21,167 bases of DNA from an uncultured archaeon (GCA_938082915.1 CALKCG010000138.1:1-21167); one strand, 5' to 3'; counted from the first letter of the stretch, positions 1-8,063 are shown. Notes: generated by a model not told the origin, from the sequence alone. Program-made: numbers and translations.

Positions 1-101
1 CAGAGATCCAGAGGCCCTACGTGTGAAGAAATAAGCAAGTCCTGGAATTGTTCGATTCGATACGTAAAAGTCTTCCAATAGGCTCCATCCTAGTTTAGAA
101 T
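1..101 (+). pseudogene. 5' remnant of the DUF262 gene with two in-frame stops
   Basis: Reading codons from position 3, in the same frame as the downstream ORF, gives EIQRPYV-stop-RNKQVLELFDSIRKS, then LPIGSILV-stop-N, and then the ATG at 102. DUF262 proteins open with a QRxYVW motif, a helix containing a DS pair, and PIGSIxxW. Both stops (TGA at 24-26, TAG at 96-98) therefore sit exactly at the conserved tryptophans, each one G-to-A change from TGG. The gene's true start lies off the left edge. I infer a nonsense-inactivated or unusually decoded 5' end; a sequencing error at both Trp codons is less likely but not excluded. Confidence 0.75.
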
Positions 102-1613
102 ATGCCGAGGGAATTCATAGAGAACTACGAAGAGCTTTTAAGACCGCTTACCGACGAGTTGGAGGCAAGGCGCGTAAACCTTCAGTATATGGTGATAGAC
201 GGTCAGCAAAGACTCGTGTCGATATATCTGGCTAAGAAGGGCTCCGCTAAAGTAAGTGGAAGGGAAAGGTCGATTGCCATCTATTATAACCCGATTTCTA
301 ATGATCCCAATGACCTTAAACTTGCGCACGGAAGGGAGCTTGAAAAGGAGCCGTACTGGTTTAGAGTTTCAGACATCCTCAGCGCAGAAGTAGTGAGCGA
401 GGTCTTGGATAAGAAGGCTGAGACCGTTGGTGATGAAAGCATAACTAAGAACAGGATGTTGCAGAAGAAGCTTGAAAGCTTCAGGAGGGTTGTAATGAAC
501 TATCCTATAAATATATACGAGATACCGGAGGATACCTTACCCTATAACAGGGAGCAGGACAATTTTCTTGAAATTTTCGAAAAAATTTCCGAGATGTTCG
601 TGAGACTCAACTCAACCGGGACTCGGATAAGAATGACCGAGTTGATCGTAGCCATCTTAACGGCTAAAACGCGGAGGAGTATTGGGGATTCCTTCAAAAG
701 CAAGCTCAGAGAAATCGTCAGCTATTTTGATGGAAAAGGATGGAAGATAGATGAACCCGTTTTGATGAGAACTTATATGGCTATTTCCACCGGTATGACA
801 CGGTTCAGAGAGGCTAGGGATGAGCTGGAGCAGCTGGGGCGTACAGATTCACAAAAAATCATTAGGTATCTTGAAGATGTGAAACATGCTTTAGAGAAGA
901 CGGTAGGCGTACTTAGTGAAGAGCTCGGCGTAAAAGAAATCAAGTATCTTAAGTCGAAGTATTCCATGGTTACCTTAGCCTACTACATATTCAAGAGGGC
1001 TGTCATAACCCCTGAGGATATCCACTCTATCAAGCGGTGGCTTCTGCTTTCATCTTTTAATAAGAGGTACACGGGAAGGTTGGAGAGCGACCTCGGAGAA
1101 GACATAGAATCGATAAGCAAGGGGAAGGGACTGAAAGACCTTGAAAACCAGCTGACGGTGAGGGAAGTTACTGAATCCATGTTTGAGGGTACCTACGATA
1201 GCGAGCATTTAACAGCCCTTTTAATGCTTCTCAAGGACGGCTACGACTTAAGGACAGACACACTCACTCCCGTGAAGATAGGCTCGTTAAAGCCGAAAAA
1301 CATCCACGTACATCACATTTTCCCAAAAGACCTTTTAACCAAAGTATACGGCGATAAGATAGGGGAAATGGACATAGAGACTGCTTACGATTCTGTGGCA
1401 AATATAACGATAATATCAAGCGAGGCTAATGAAAAGATCGGAAGCAAGAGACCAAACGAGTATCTAAGAAGGCTCGCAGAACACAGCCCACAGTTACTCG
1501 AAACTCATTGCATACCATTAGATCAAGAGCTCTGGAAGGCTGATAACTATGAACTCTTCATAGCAGAACGTAGAAAACAGTTATTTAACGAGGTTCAAAG
1601 TATGATTCAATGA
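102..1613 (+). CDS. DUF262/DUF1524 (GmrSD-like) protein, probably 5'-truncated
   Basis: DUF262/DUF1524 proteins form the GmrSD/BrxU-like group of nucleotide-dependent nucleases, several of which defend against phages with modified DNA. Visible here are the DUF262 motif DGQQRL (residues 33-38), the family block FVRLNSTGTRIRMTEL (about 166-181), a helical middle, and the DUF1524 HNH-like motif HVHHIFPKD (402-410) followed by NITIIS...N...P.EYL (about 433-456). The C-terminal nuclease part looks intact. The reading frame continues upstream to the window edge but is broken by two stops, so the ATG at 102 is only the first start after the damage; a protein made from it would lack the N-terminal QRxYVW strand and helix of the DUF262 fold. 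No strong Shine-Dalgarno precedes it. No restriction or defence partner is visible because the gene lies at the edge. The family call is firm; whether it is functional is doubtful. Confidence 0.8.
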   Translation: MPREFIENYEELLRPLTDELEARRVNLQYMVIDGQQRLVSIYLAKKGSAKVSGRERSIAIYYNPISNDPNDLKLAHGRELEKEPYWFRVSDILSAEVVSEVLDKKAETVGDESITKNRMLQKKLESFRRVVMNYPINIYEIPEDTLPYNREQDNFLEIFEKISEMFVRLNSTGTRIRMTELIVAILTAKTRRSIGDSFKSKLREIVSYFDGKGWKIDEPVLMRTYMAISTGMTRFREARDELEQLGRTDSQKIIRYLEDVKHALEKTVGVLSEELGVKEIKYLKSKYSMVTLAYYIFKRAVITPEDIHSIKRWLLLSSFNKRYTGRLESDLGEDIESISKGKGLKDLENQLTVREVTESMFEGTYDSEHLTALLMLLKDGYDLRTDTLTPVKIGSLKPKNIHVHHIFPKDLLTKVYGDKIGEMDIETAYDSVANITIISSEANEKIGSKRPNEYLRRLAEHSPQLLETHCIPLDQELWKADNYELFIAERRKQLFNEVQSMIQ

Positions 1614-1624
1614 TATAAACTAAT

Positions 1625-1656
1625 CTTAGAAATTCTAATCTCATATGATTCTAAGA
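1625..1656. terminator. AT-rich inverted repeats after the DUF262 gene
   Basis: CTTAGAA (1625-1631) pairs with TTCTAAG (1650-1656), and TTAGAAATTCTAA (1626-1638) is itself a near-perfect palindrome. It begins 12 nt after the stop codon and is followed by T-rich sequence. The stems are weak and AT-rich, so a terminator role is only suggested. Confidence 0.3.
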
Positions 1657-1926
1657 ATATTTAGTTAAAACTCTAACTACCAGTAGCATACATGTCAAAC
1701 TTTTATGTCAAAACCTTTAAGCTCCATCTACTCTTTTTTAAGCTTTCTGTTTAAACTCTTAGAATTACTCAGAAGCCCGCCGTTAAGGCTCTCCAACGTC
1801 CTCAAAGCCCACGCACAGCCAAAACGTCAACCTTCCCCACACTCTAAGCAAGAAGGCAAGCAGGGAAGCGTTAACACTAGACAATAGTAGTAGAAGGAGC
1901 ATTAGCCTTCAAGCTTCTGAGTTGTT

Positions 1927-1966
1927 GTATGGAGGTTTGTATGGATTTTGTATGGATTCGTATGGA
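1927..1966 (+). repeat. Four direct GTATGGA heptamers
   Basis: Exact copies of GTATGGA start at 1927, 1939, 1950 and 1960, a spacing of 12, 11 and 10 nt, close to one helical turn. A related TATGGAAAA occurs at about 2040, and one more GTATGGA lies just before the TATA box of the transporter operon (5339-5345). There are no spacers or repeats of CRISPR size. It could be a cluster of protein-binding sites. Confidence 0.55.
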
Positions 1967-2120
1967 AAATCAATAGACCCCCTCCCCCCTCTGAAGCCTT
2001 CTTACAACTCTTTCGAAAATATTCACGGAAAACCAGTATTATGGAAAATTGAATGGCAAGATATTAAACTTTAAGACTCCTAAGATAATTGAGAATCGAA
2101 AAATACGGGACTGCTGATTT

Positions 2121-3242
2121 TCATCCATCTCTAGTTTTAAATTTTTCTGAGAAATGTTTCGTAAGTTTTAAGTATTGAGTTCCGTATTCAACGCTTGGCT
2201 CTATTTCAGTCCCCTCATGCCACTCATTCCAAGAACATATCAGAGCCCAGTTGGAACCGCTATCTATAACAGCCTGCCAAGTCTTACTGTATATTCTCCC
2301 GTCTTCTCTATCCAAGAATATTCCAGGCTTACGTATTTTCGTATCATCGTAGCCTGGAAGGGCTGTTCCGGCGAAAATCCCACCATACTTTGAAGCCATT
2401 ATCTTGGCATTGGCATAAACTTCAGTTAAATTCCCCCCTCTCAGGATAGTATCTAAAGGGCTGTATGTGTACAGGCCGTCAAAGACTTTAGCATATTCCT
2501 CCTCAAACACATCGGCTAAGAAGATTGCTTGAAAACCCTCATATCTCAAAGTGCGGATTACATAATCCCACTGTCTAGGCGTGTAAAACCGACTAGCATA
2601 TATGAAGACCACGGAGTAGTCCCCCACCTTCAGGAAAGAAGGCCGTCCCCCATAAGTCTTCAAAAGATATCTAAGCTCACTCAGGGAATCTGAAAGGGGA
2701 TATTTAGCGTAATGGTATCCATCGTAAAGTATGCTGAAACGCGTACTTCTCCCATGCTTTTCCACATAGTCTATCAGTACTCTCGTATAATTATCTACTG
2801 GTCCGTTTGGAGGCCCAAACCAATCTATTATGAAAACATCGATTCCAGCTTCTTCGGCCAAATCCAACTGATACCTTATCAGCTCTGGATCCGAGCAATC
2901 GTAAGGGCCTGTAAGAGGATAATGAGCAGCTCCAATATCTCTAACGTTAGGCGTTATAAATTTCTCAGGATCATGATAACCCACCGTTTCACCTGTAGCA
3001 GTATCCCATATTGGATGATTCCAGTGAAACCACTTCTTCGAAGGACCAGTAGTATTACCGTACCAAGCATGGTAGAAGGCCATCACCAGTCTAGGGATTT
3101 CTAAGGCTTTCAACGAAGGTCTTTTAACCGACCACAATTCTGGGTGTAGAATTAAAGGATCTTTCTGTCCAACCATCAAAACTACTATTGAAAACGTTAT
3201 TAAAATGCTTAATATAACGATTAAGAGTTTTCGCTTCGTCAT
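2121..3242 (-). CDS. GH99-like membrane-anchored glycosidase (endo-mannosidase-type)
   Basis: Glycoside hydrolase family 99/71-like protein. GH99 enzymes are endo-acting alpha-mannosidases/mannanases. The N-terminus has a hydrophobic signal or anchor helix (residues 5-25), so the enzyme probably faces outside the membrane. The fold opens with MAFYHAWYGN (54-63) and H-P-xx-W-D (76-80), carries a barrel strand DVFIIDWFGP (135-144), and ends with the hallmark SWNEWHEGTEIEP (337-349). By family knowledge E340 and E343 of the NEWHE motif match the active-site glutamates. The length of 373 aa is normal for the family. The ATG at 3242 is preceded by AGGGGA (6-nt spacer) and a TATA box, which supports this start. 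It stands alone and divergent from the GTPase gene. The exact polysaccharide substrate cannot be told, and bacterial/archaeal homologues may act on other mannose-containing glycans. Confidence 0.85.
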   Translation of the reverse strand: MTKRKLLIVILSILITFSIVVLMVGQKDPLILHPELWSVKRPSLKALEIPRLVMAFYHAWYGNTTGPSKKWFHWNHPIWDTATGETVGYHDPEKFITPNVRDIGAAHYPLTGPYDCSDPELIRYQLDLAEEAGIDVFIIDWFGPPNGPVDNYTRVLIDYVEKHGRSTRFSILYDGYHYAKYPLSDSLSELRYLLKTYGGRPSFLKVGDYSVVFIYASRFYTPRQWDYVIRTLRYEGFQAIFLADVFEEEYAKVFDGLYTYSPLDTILRGGNLTEVYANAKIMASKYGGIFAGTALPGYDDTKIRKPGIFLDREDGRIYSKTWQAVIDSGSNWALICSWNEWHEGTEIEPSVEYGTQYLKLTKHFSEKFKTRDG

Positions 3243-3247
3243 CTACA

Positions 3248-3288
3248 ATCCCCTATGAGAATAACCAATCCCTACTATGCATTTATAT
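3248..3288 (-). promoter_or_regulatory. TATA box and Shine-Dalgarno of the GH99 gene
   Basis: On the minus strand ATATAAAT (3281-3288) lies about 40 nt before the ATG at 3242, predicting transcription start near 3258, and AGGGGAT (3248-3254) is a good ribosome-binding site with a short spacer. Confidence 0.55.
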
Positions 3289-3512
3289 TCATTTCATTCA
3301 GATTGTAGTAGAACATCAGCAGGTGTTAATGGGGAAATGACATCATTAAAACATTTAACTTACTTGAACAATATGTTAATGATGAATGTAAAGGATGAGG
3401 ATCTTGATAGACCAGTATTAAGTTTGGAGTTTACCAAGTTAAAACCGATACAGTCTTCCTAGATAAGATACGTCTCCTATATTTGCGTAATGGGTTGAAA
3501 AAGGTGTCTTCC

Positions 3513-4295
3513 GTGAAACTTGCATCATGGGATACGTTGGCTAAGCTTGTAAACAAAGCCGATGTTATACTTGAGGTTTTAGACGTTAGGGTCCCCCTTG
3601 AAACCCATAGTGTTAAAGTAGAAAGCATGGCTAGGAGAGCTGGTAAGCCCATCATAATAGTCCTCAATAAGGCTGATCTAGCCCCTAGAAGGGTGGTCTT
3701 AAAGTGGATTAGATTCTTTGAAAACTTAGGTTTTAAAACGGTTCCCTTCATCGCTAAACATCGCAGGGGTGTGAGCCGTTTAAAGGATGCAATAAGAAGC
3801 ATCTCTCCTAGGAAACCCACTGTCGTCCTAGTCGTTGGACTGCCTAAAACCGGCAAGTCGACTGTCATAAATGCTTTAAAGGGTAGAGCTTCGGCTTCTA
3901 CAAGCCCATACCCTGGAACCACGGGCTATACTAAGGCCGTTCAACTCTACAAAGTGGATGAGGACATTAAAATAATAGACACACCAGGGGTGATACCTTC
4001 CAGTGAAGACTGGCTTGAAACGCTTATACGTGGAACGCCCATAGACGGCTTTTCGAACCCAGTTAAACCAGCTGTCGAGCTTCTTAAACGCATAATCGAC
4101 CAAAATCCTAAGGCTATTGAGAAGGCCTATGGCTTCTCTGAGAGAGATCCTTACACGATATTGGAGCTTATTGCACGTAAACGTGGATGGTTTTACGAAG
4201 ACGGTGAGCCTATGATAGAGGAGGCTGCTAAAGTCGTGATAAGAAACTACCACGACGCTAAACTAGATTTTTACAGGAAGCCTCCGCAGATATAA
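3513..4295 (+). CDS. Circularly permuted GTPase of the YlqF/YawG family
   Basis: This is a GTPase in which the motif order is G4-G5-G1-G2-G3. Counting from an upstream in-frame TTG at 3483, G4 is NKAD (62-65), G1 is GLPKTGKS (119-126), G2 lies in YPGTTGYT (143-150) and G3 is DTPG (166-169). This permutation defines the YlqF/RbgA/YawG group, whose studied members help assemble the large ribosomal subunit, so a ribosome-assembly role is likely but inferred. A C-terminal helical part follows (to residue 270), as usual. The start is uncertain: TTG 3483 has no ribosome-binding site, whereas GTG 3513 follows AAGGTG with a 6-nt spacer and still leaves about 17 residues before the first strand, so I prefer it. 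It diverges from the GH99 gene; the next gene begins 45 nt downstream with its own promoter. Confidence 0.88.
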   Translation: MKLASWDTLAKLVNKADVILEVLDVRVPLETHSVKVESMARRAGKPIIIVLNKADLAPRRVVLKWIRFFENLGFKTVPFIAKHRRGVSRLKDAIRSISPRKPTVVLVVGLPKTGKSTVINALKGRASASTSPYPGTTGYTKAVQLYKVDEDIKIIDTPGVIPSSEDWLETLIRGTPIDGFSNPVKPAVELLKRIIDQNPKAIEKAYGFSERDPYTILELIARKRGWFYEDGEPMIEEAAKVVIRNYHDAKLDFYRKPPQI

Positions 4296-4303
4296 TGTTA
4301 TGT

Positions 4304-4337
4304 AAAAATTTAAATTTCTGTGTAATTATTTACACAG
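4304..4337 (+). promoter_or_regulatory. Promoter with perfect inverted-repeat operator before the S component
   Basis: TTTAAA (4309-4314) inside an A/T block is a TATA box, predicting initiation within a few bases of the ATG at 4341 (leaderless or nearly so). Between the two lies a perfect inverted repeat, CTGTGTAA (4318-4325), TTAT, TTACACAG (4330-4337). A dimeric repressor bound there would cover the transcription start. A half-site-like TGTAAA (4301-4306) lies on the other side of the TATA box. Confidence 0.65.
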
Positions 4338-4340
4338 TGT

Positions 4341-5186
4341 ATGAGCCTCCTTAAAACTAGAACGTTAAAAGTGGCGACGATTTCAACGATGGCGGCTCTA
4401 ATAGTCGTCATTTCGAGGCTTCCGGGTTTTCCAGCTATAGGTGCTCCAACCAGCATAGAGCTCACTACAATACTGTACGCTACTATAGGCATTATACTTG
4501 GCCCTAAACTCGGCTTCATAACATCCCTCCTGGGAAATTTCATAGCTTGGATCATACCTTCGACTACCGTGTTTGGGCTTCTACTGATACCTGCCGGTGC
4601 TCTAGCATCTCTCACCGCTGGCTTTTTAACTAGTAAGAGCGAGTCAGGCTGGCTCTGCGGATCTGCAGTATTGCTTGCGCTTATAATCGGCTGGTACGTT
4701 AGCCCAGTTGGCTTTGAGGCACCGATTTACCCAGTTTTTCATATAGTTGCTTTAATCCTAAGTCTAACATTAGGTAGAAGACTTAAAGGTCTTATGGAAG
4801 CTAGAGGCAAGCGACTCATCTGGGGATCCGCCGTCACATCTTTCATAGCCACCATGACCGATAGCATGTATGGAAATTTAGCGTACATAGGAGCCTTAGG
4901 CATACTAGTGCCCCTTAAAACACTGAAAGATGCCCTCGTAGCCTTAGGCATAATCTGGACGAAGACAGGCATCCCCAAACCGGCCGACTACTTGGCTTTC
5001 CTAGGACTACCAGTTCCAAAGGAGTTATCACTAGGTTATTTGTTTATGGCGGTTCTACCGATAACCGTAGCTGAAAGAATCACCATAACAGTAGCTTCAA
5101 CGATAGTTTCCATCGCCATTGTGAGAGCCTTCAGAACAGTTTTCATACGTAAACAAGCCTCTGATAAATCCGGGAGAAAAGCTTAA
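4341..5186 (+). CDS. Solitary ECF-type transporter S component, substrate unknown
   Basis: This is a 281-aa integral membrane protein with about seven or eight hydrophobic segments (roughly residues 12-27, 40-55, 57-72, 76-96, 104-122, 127-145, 230-265). The N-terminal lysine/arginine-rich start followed by TISTMAALIVVISRL, then a block of small residues with GxxLGPKLGFITSLLGN (50-66), is typical of substrate-capture S components of energy-coupling-factor vitamin/metal transporters. No EcfA or EcfT gene is nearby, so it would share a module encoded elsewhere. It is longer than many S components (about 180-200 aa). I cannot name the vitamin. The upstream inverted repeat suggests ligand-dependent repression. 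An unrelated small-molecule membrane carrier is a possible alternative. Confidence 0.65.
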   Translation: MSLLKTRTLKVATISTMAALIVVISRLPGFPAIGAPTSIELTTILYATIGIILGPKLGFITSLLGNFIAWIIPSTTVFGLLLIPAGALASLTAGFLTSKSESGWLCGSAVLLALIIGWYVSPVGFEAPIYPVFHIVALILSLTLGRRLKGLMEARGKRLIWGSAVTSFIATMTDSMYGNLAYIGALGILVPLKTLKDALVALGIIWTKTGIPKPADYLAFLGLPVPKELSLGYLFMAVLPITVAERITITVASTIVSIAIVRAFRTVFIRKQASDKSGRKA

Positions 5187-5196
5187 CATAGAACCC

Positions 5197-5205
5197 TTTT
5201 TATTT
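5197..5205 (+). terminator. T-tract terminator after the S-component gene
   Basis: TTTTTATTT begins 11 nt after the stop codon. Archaeal RNA polymerase can terminate at such T-runs without a hairpin. Confidence 0.45.
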
Positions 5206-5300
5206 CTAAAGAGCCCCGTACAAGGTTTCATCTTCCAAATCTCAATATTCGTAAAACTGCTTCAACGGCATTTCAATGCGTTATTTTACGAGACTGACCT

Positions 5301-5385
5301 GGAAAATTTCCTATGGCAATTCCGTCGTTCTGAGTAATGTATGGAAAAGCTTATAAATTTCACAAGTGTTAGAAATCTTCGAGGG
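5301..5385 (+). promoter_or_regulatory. Promoter region of the transporter operon
   Basis: A TATA box TTATAAA (5351-5357) predicts initiation near 5380. GAGGG (5381-5385) then lies 8 nt before the ATG at 5394. Just upstream are the palindrome GGAAAATTTCC (5301-5311) and a single GTATGGA (5339-5345) identical to the heptamers at 1927-1966; either could be an operator. The rest of 5187-5393 shows nothing I recognise. Confidence 0.55.
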
Positions 5386-5393
5386 AAAAATTC

Positions 5394-8063
5394 ATGAAAA
5401 TTAAAGCTGGTATATTGGCAATAGTCCTCTTAGCTTCACTATTCTCCAGCTTGCTTTCAATAAGCATTCCAGTCTCTTCGGCTCAAGCACCGCCTAAAGG
5501 ACCATGGATTGATGAAGTCGACTTTTTCGTAGAAACGGATGAAGCGAAAGTAGTCGACATGTTGATGAAAAACGAGATGCAAATATACTTCAGAGATATA
5601 AGAGACCCAGGATTATTCAGGACGATAAAAGCTTCGCCAGATCTATGGTACGTCACATCTTACGGACTGTACTTCGAGTTGACATTCAACCCAGTTGGTC
5701 CAGAGTTTCCAGCAACTGGTAAGTTAAATCCATTCTCCGTTCCACGGATTAGGGAAGCTGTAAACTATCTAGTTGATAGGAAGTATATAGTTGATGAAAT
5801 AATGGCTGGTATGGCTGTACCCAGATATACCTGTTTAACGCCAGCGTTTCCAGACTATGCAAGATACGCCGACACAATTATGGAAATTGAGAGAAAATAT
5901 AGTTACGATTTTGATAAAGCTAGAGAAATAATTACTGAAGAGATGATTAAGCTCGGTGCTGAACTGGTTGGTGGAAAATGGTACTACAAAGGTGAACCCG
6001 TGACGATAATATTTCTAATCAGAGTGGAAGATCAGAGGAGAGCAATAGGCGACTACGTAGCTTCACAGCTTGAAAAGCTTGGATTTACAGTCGATAGACA
6101 GTATAAGACCAGTCGAGAGGCCTCACCGATATGGATTAGAGGCAATCCAGCAGATGGTAGGTTTCACATCTACACAGGCGGATGGATAACGACACTGGTT
6201 TCCAGAGATGAGTCAGACAACTTCGGCTTCTTCTACACGCCGAGAGGAGGCATGGGGCCATTATGGAGCGCCTACAAGCCAAGCCCCGAATTCGACTACG
6301 TAGCGGGTAGACTATGGGCTAGAGACTTTACAACAATCGAGGAAAGAGACGAGCTAATGAAAAAGGCTTTAGAATTATCAATGGAGGATTCCGTGAGGGT
6401 ATGGTTGGTAAGCCAAGCAGCTCCATGGCCTGCTAGAAAGGAAGTATCGTTAACATACGACCTAGCAGCTGGCTTTTCAGGTGCGAGACTATGGCCATAC
6501 ACGATCAGGTATATTGACCGAGTGGGCGGAGTAGTTAAAATAGCGTCTTCAGATATACTAGTTGATCCTGTAAACCCAGTCGGGGGAAGCAACTGGATTT
6601 ACGATGCAATGTATTACCGTGCAACATCGGATCCGGCCGTTATACCTGATCCGTTTACTGGACTCTATTGGCCGCAGAGGGTTAAGAAGGCTGAAGTTTA
6701 CGCTTTAGAAGGGTTACCCATATCTGTTACTTTAGACTGGGTTTCTCTAAACTTCGTTAAGAATATCACTGTGCCGACAGATGCGTGGTATGATTGGGAT
6801 GCTAAGAAACAAGAGGTCGTTTATGCACCGCCAGGGACAACCGCAAAGACTAAGACCGTAGTTTACTATGACAACAGCGTATTCGATATAGTATTCCATG
6901 ATGGAAGTAAATTCTCACTAGCGGACATGGTATTCAGCTACATACTAACTTTCGATAGGGCTAAGCCAGAAAGCCCCGTGTATGATGAATCATATGTACC
7001 CGTATTCGAAGCATTCAGAGAATACTTTAGAGGCTTCAGAATAGTAAGTGAAAAACCGCTGGTCATAGAATACTATTCAGATGCCTTATACTTGGATGCA
7101 GAGTGGATAGCCGCTACTGCTGCAGGCGCCTTCTACATAGACTACTCATATGGTCCTGGACCATGGCATATGGTTACGATCGGATGGTTGGCCGAAGCAG
7201 ACAAAAAGTTGGCATTTTCAGCTGACAAAGCTGAAGCACTTAAAGTCGAATGGACGAATTACATAGCTGGCCCATCTCTGAAAATCTTGAGCGATTGTCT
7301 AACTAAGGCTATCAATGAAAAGTTCATACCATATAAAGGCGTATTGGGTGAATACGTTACTGAGGAGGAGGCTTTAGAGAGATACAACAATTTGAAGGCG
7401 TGGTATGATGCTAAGGGTCACTTCCTAGTGGGTGCAGGGCCATTCTACTTGGATAGAGTCGACCCGACGGCTAGAATAGTTGTACTGAAGGCTTACAGGG
7501 GGTTTGTAGATACCGCGGATAAGTGGCTTAAATTCACTAAGCCTATGATACCAGATGTTAAAATAGTTTCAGTACCTACCATTACGCCTGGACTGCCGGC
7601 TAAGATAGACGTTTCTGTGACTTTTGAAGGACAACCATACCGTATAGACGACATCCACTACGTAAAATACATAATTAAGAGTCCAACTGTGACTTTGACC
7701 GGGGTTGCTGAGCCCGTTGAAGACGGCATGTGGAGGATCACGCTTAGACCTGAAGAAACATCGATGTTGACCGCTGGGACATTAAGCATTGATGTATTAG
7801 CCGTGTCCAAGCTTGTAGGAATGCCAGTATCCACGACTGGAATAGCGACTGTTATGAGTGTAACAGAATTCCTAATGGATGAGTTGGCTAAAGTTAGAGC
7901 TGACTACGAAACCAGGATAGCCAGCTTAAGTAGTGAAATTGAAGAACTGCATTCCGAAGTCGGCTCGTTGAGAGATACTATAAACACGTTGACTGGTGTG
8001 GCAGCATTAGCCGTCGTAATCGCCATAATAGCAATAGCTATTTCATTCATCAGGAAGAAGTAA
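5394..8063 (+). CDS. ABC transporter substrate-binding protein (SBP_bac_5), circularly permuted, membrane-anchored
   Basis: Extracytoplasmic receptor of an Opp/Dpp-type importer, 889 aa against the usual 500-600. A signal peptide ends near SSAQA (28-32). The order of family landmarks is unusual: residues 38-375 match the C-terminal part of DppA-type proteins (IDEVDFFVETDEAK strand, PRIREAVNYLVDRKYIVDE at 117-135, YDFDKAREII at 171-180, final PARKEV at 346-351), while residues 376-727 match the N-terminal part (DPVNP at 391, FHDGSKFSLADMVFSY at 501-516, VGAGPFYL at 679-686, closing strand IPDVKIVSV). A beta-rich domain (about 730-822), a heptad-like coiled coil (about 826-863) and a membrane helix (about 866-886, ending in RKK) follow, so the receptor is tethered by its C-terminus. 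First gene of the operon; the substrate is not readable from the sequence (peptide or oligosaccharide). Confidence 0.9.
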   Translation: MKIKAGILAIVLLASLFSSLLSISIPVSSAQAPPKGPWIDEVDFFVETDEAKVVDMLMKNEMQIYFRDIRDPGLFRTIKASPDLWYVTSYGLYFELTFNPVGPEFPATGKLNPFSVPRIREAVNYLVDRKYIVDEIMAGMAVPRYTCLTPAFPDYARYADTIMEIERKYSYDFDKAREIITEEMIKLGAELVGGKWYYKGEPVTIIFLIRVEDQRRAIGDYVASQLEKLGFTVDRQYKTSREASPIWIRGNPADGRFHIYTGGWITTLVSRDESDNFGFFYTPRGGMGPLWSAYKPSPEFDYVAGRLWARDFTTIEERDELMKKALELSMEDSVRVWLVSQAAPWPARKEVSLTYDLAAGFSGARLWPYTIRYIDRVGGVVKIASSDILVDPVNPVGGSNWIYDAMYYRATSDPAVIPDPFTGLYWPQRVKKAEVYALEGLPISVTLDWVSLNFVKNITVPTDAWYDWDAKKQEVVYAPPGTTAKTKTVVYYDNSVFDIVFHDGSKFSLADMVFSYILTFDRAKPESPVYDESYVPVFEAFREYFRGFRIVSEKPLVIEYYSDALYLDAEWIAATAAGAFYIDYSYGPGPWHMVTIGWLAEADKKLAFSADKAEALKVEWTNYIAGPSLKILSDCLTKAINEKFIPYKGVLGEYVTEEEALERYNNLKAWYDAKGHFLVGAGPFYLDRVDPTARIVVLKAYRGFVDTADKWLKFTKPMIPDVKIVSVPTITPGLPAKIDVSVTFEGQPYRIDDIHYVKYIIKSPTVTLTGVAEPVEDGMWRITLRPEETSMLTAGTLSIDVLAVSKLVGMPVSTTGIATVMSVTEFLMDELAKVRADYETRIASLSSEIEELHSEVGSLRDTINTLTGVAALAVVIAIIAIAISFIRKK

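Larger units (their letters stand above)
1614..2120. other. Gene-free intergenic stretch (507 nt)
   Basis: The two flanking genes converge here. I see no convincing gene. An AT-rich inverted repeat (1625-1656) lies just past the left gene. Positions 1760-1880 are richer in G+C than their surroundings but carry only a low-complexity 60-codon reading frame that I do not believe. Four GTATGGA heptamers lie at 1927-1966, and a C-rich tract (runs of 5 and 6 C) at about 1978-1991. Confidence 0.6.

Noticed and set aside
1..1613. Genome-wide reassignment of TGA or TAG to tryptophan
   Set aside because: TGA and TAG end several other intact genes in the window at family-typical lengths, for example the OppD-like (TGA), leuS (TAG) and DppB-like (TAG) genes.
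1705..1887. 60-codon plus-strand reading frame
   Set aside because: Low-complexity Ser/Leu/Pro then Lys/Gln-rich translation, no ribosome-binding site, no recognisable motif; unlike the codon pattern of real genes here.
1921..1970. CRISPR-like repeat array
   Set aside because: Repeats are only 7 nt with 3-5 nt between them and no spacers of CRISPR size.
3277..3462. 61-codon plus-strand reading frame between the GH99 and GTPase genes
   Set aside because: It starts inside the GH99 promoter region, has no ribosome-binding site and no recognisable pattern.
3431..3922. 163-codon minus-strand reading frame
   Set aside because: Lies antisense over the GTPase gene; the GTPase motifs explain this DNA fully.
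5394..8063. Binding protein as a simple tandem duplication of two full SBP domains
   Set aside because: Each half contains only the landmarks the other lacks, so it is one domain in permuted order rather than two copies.
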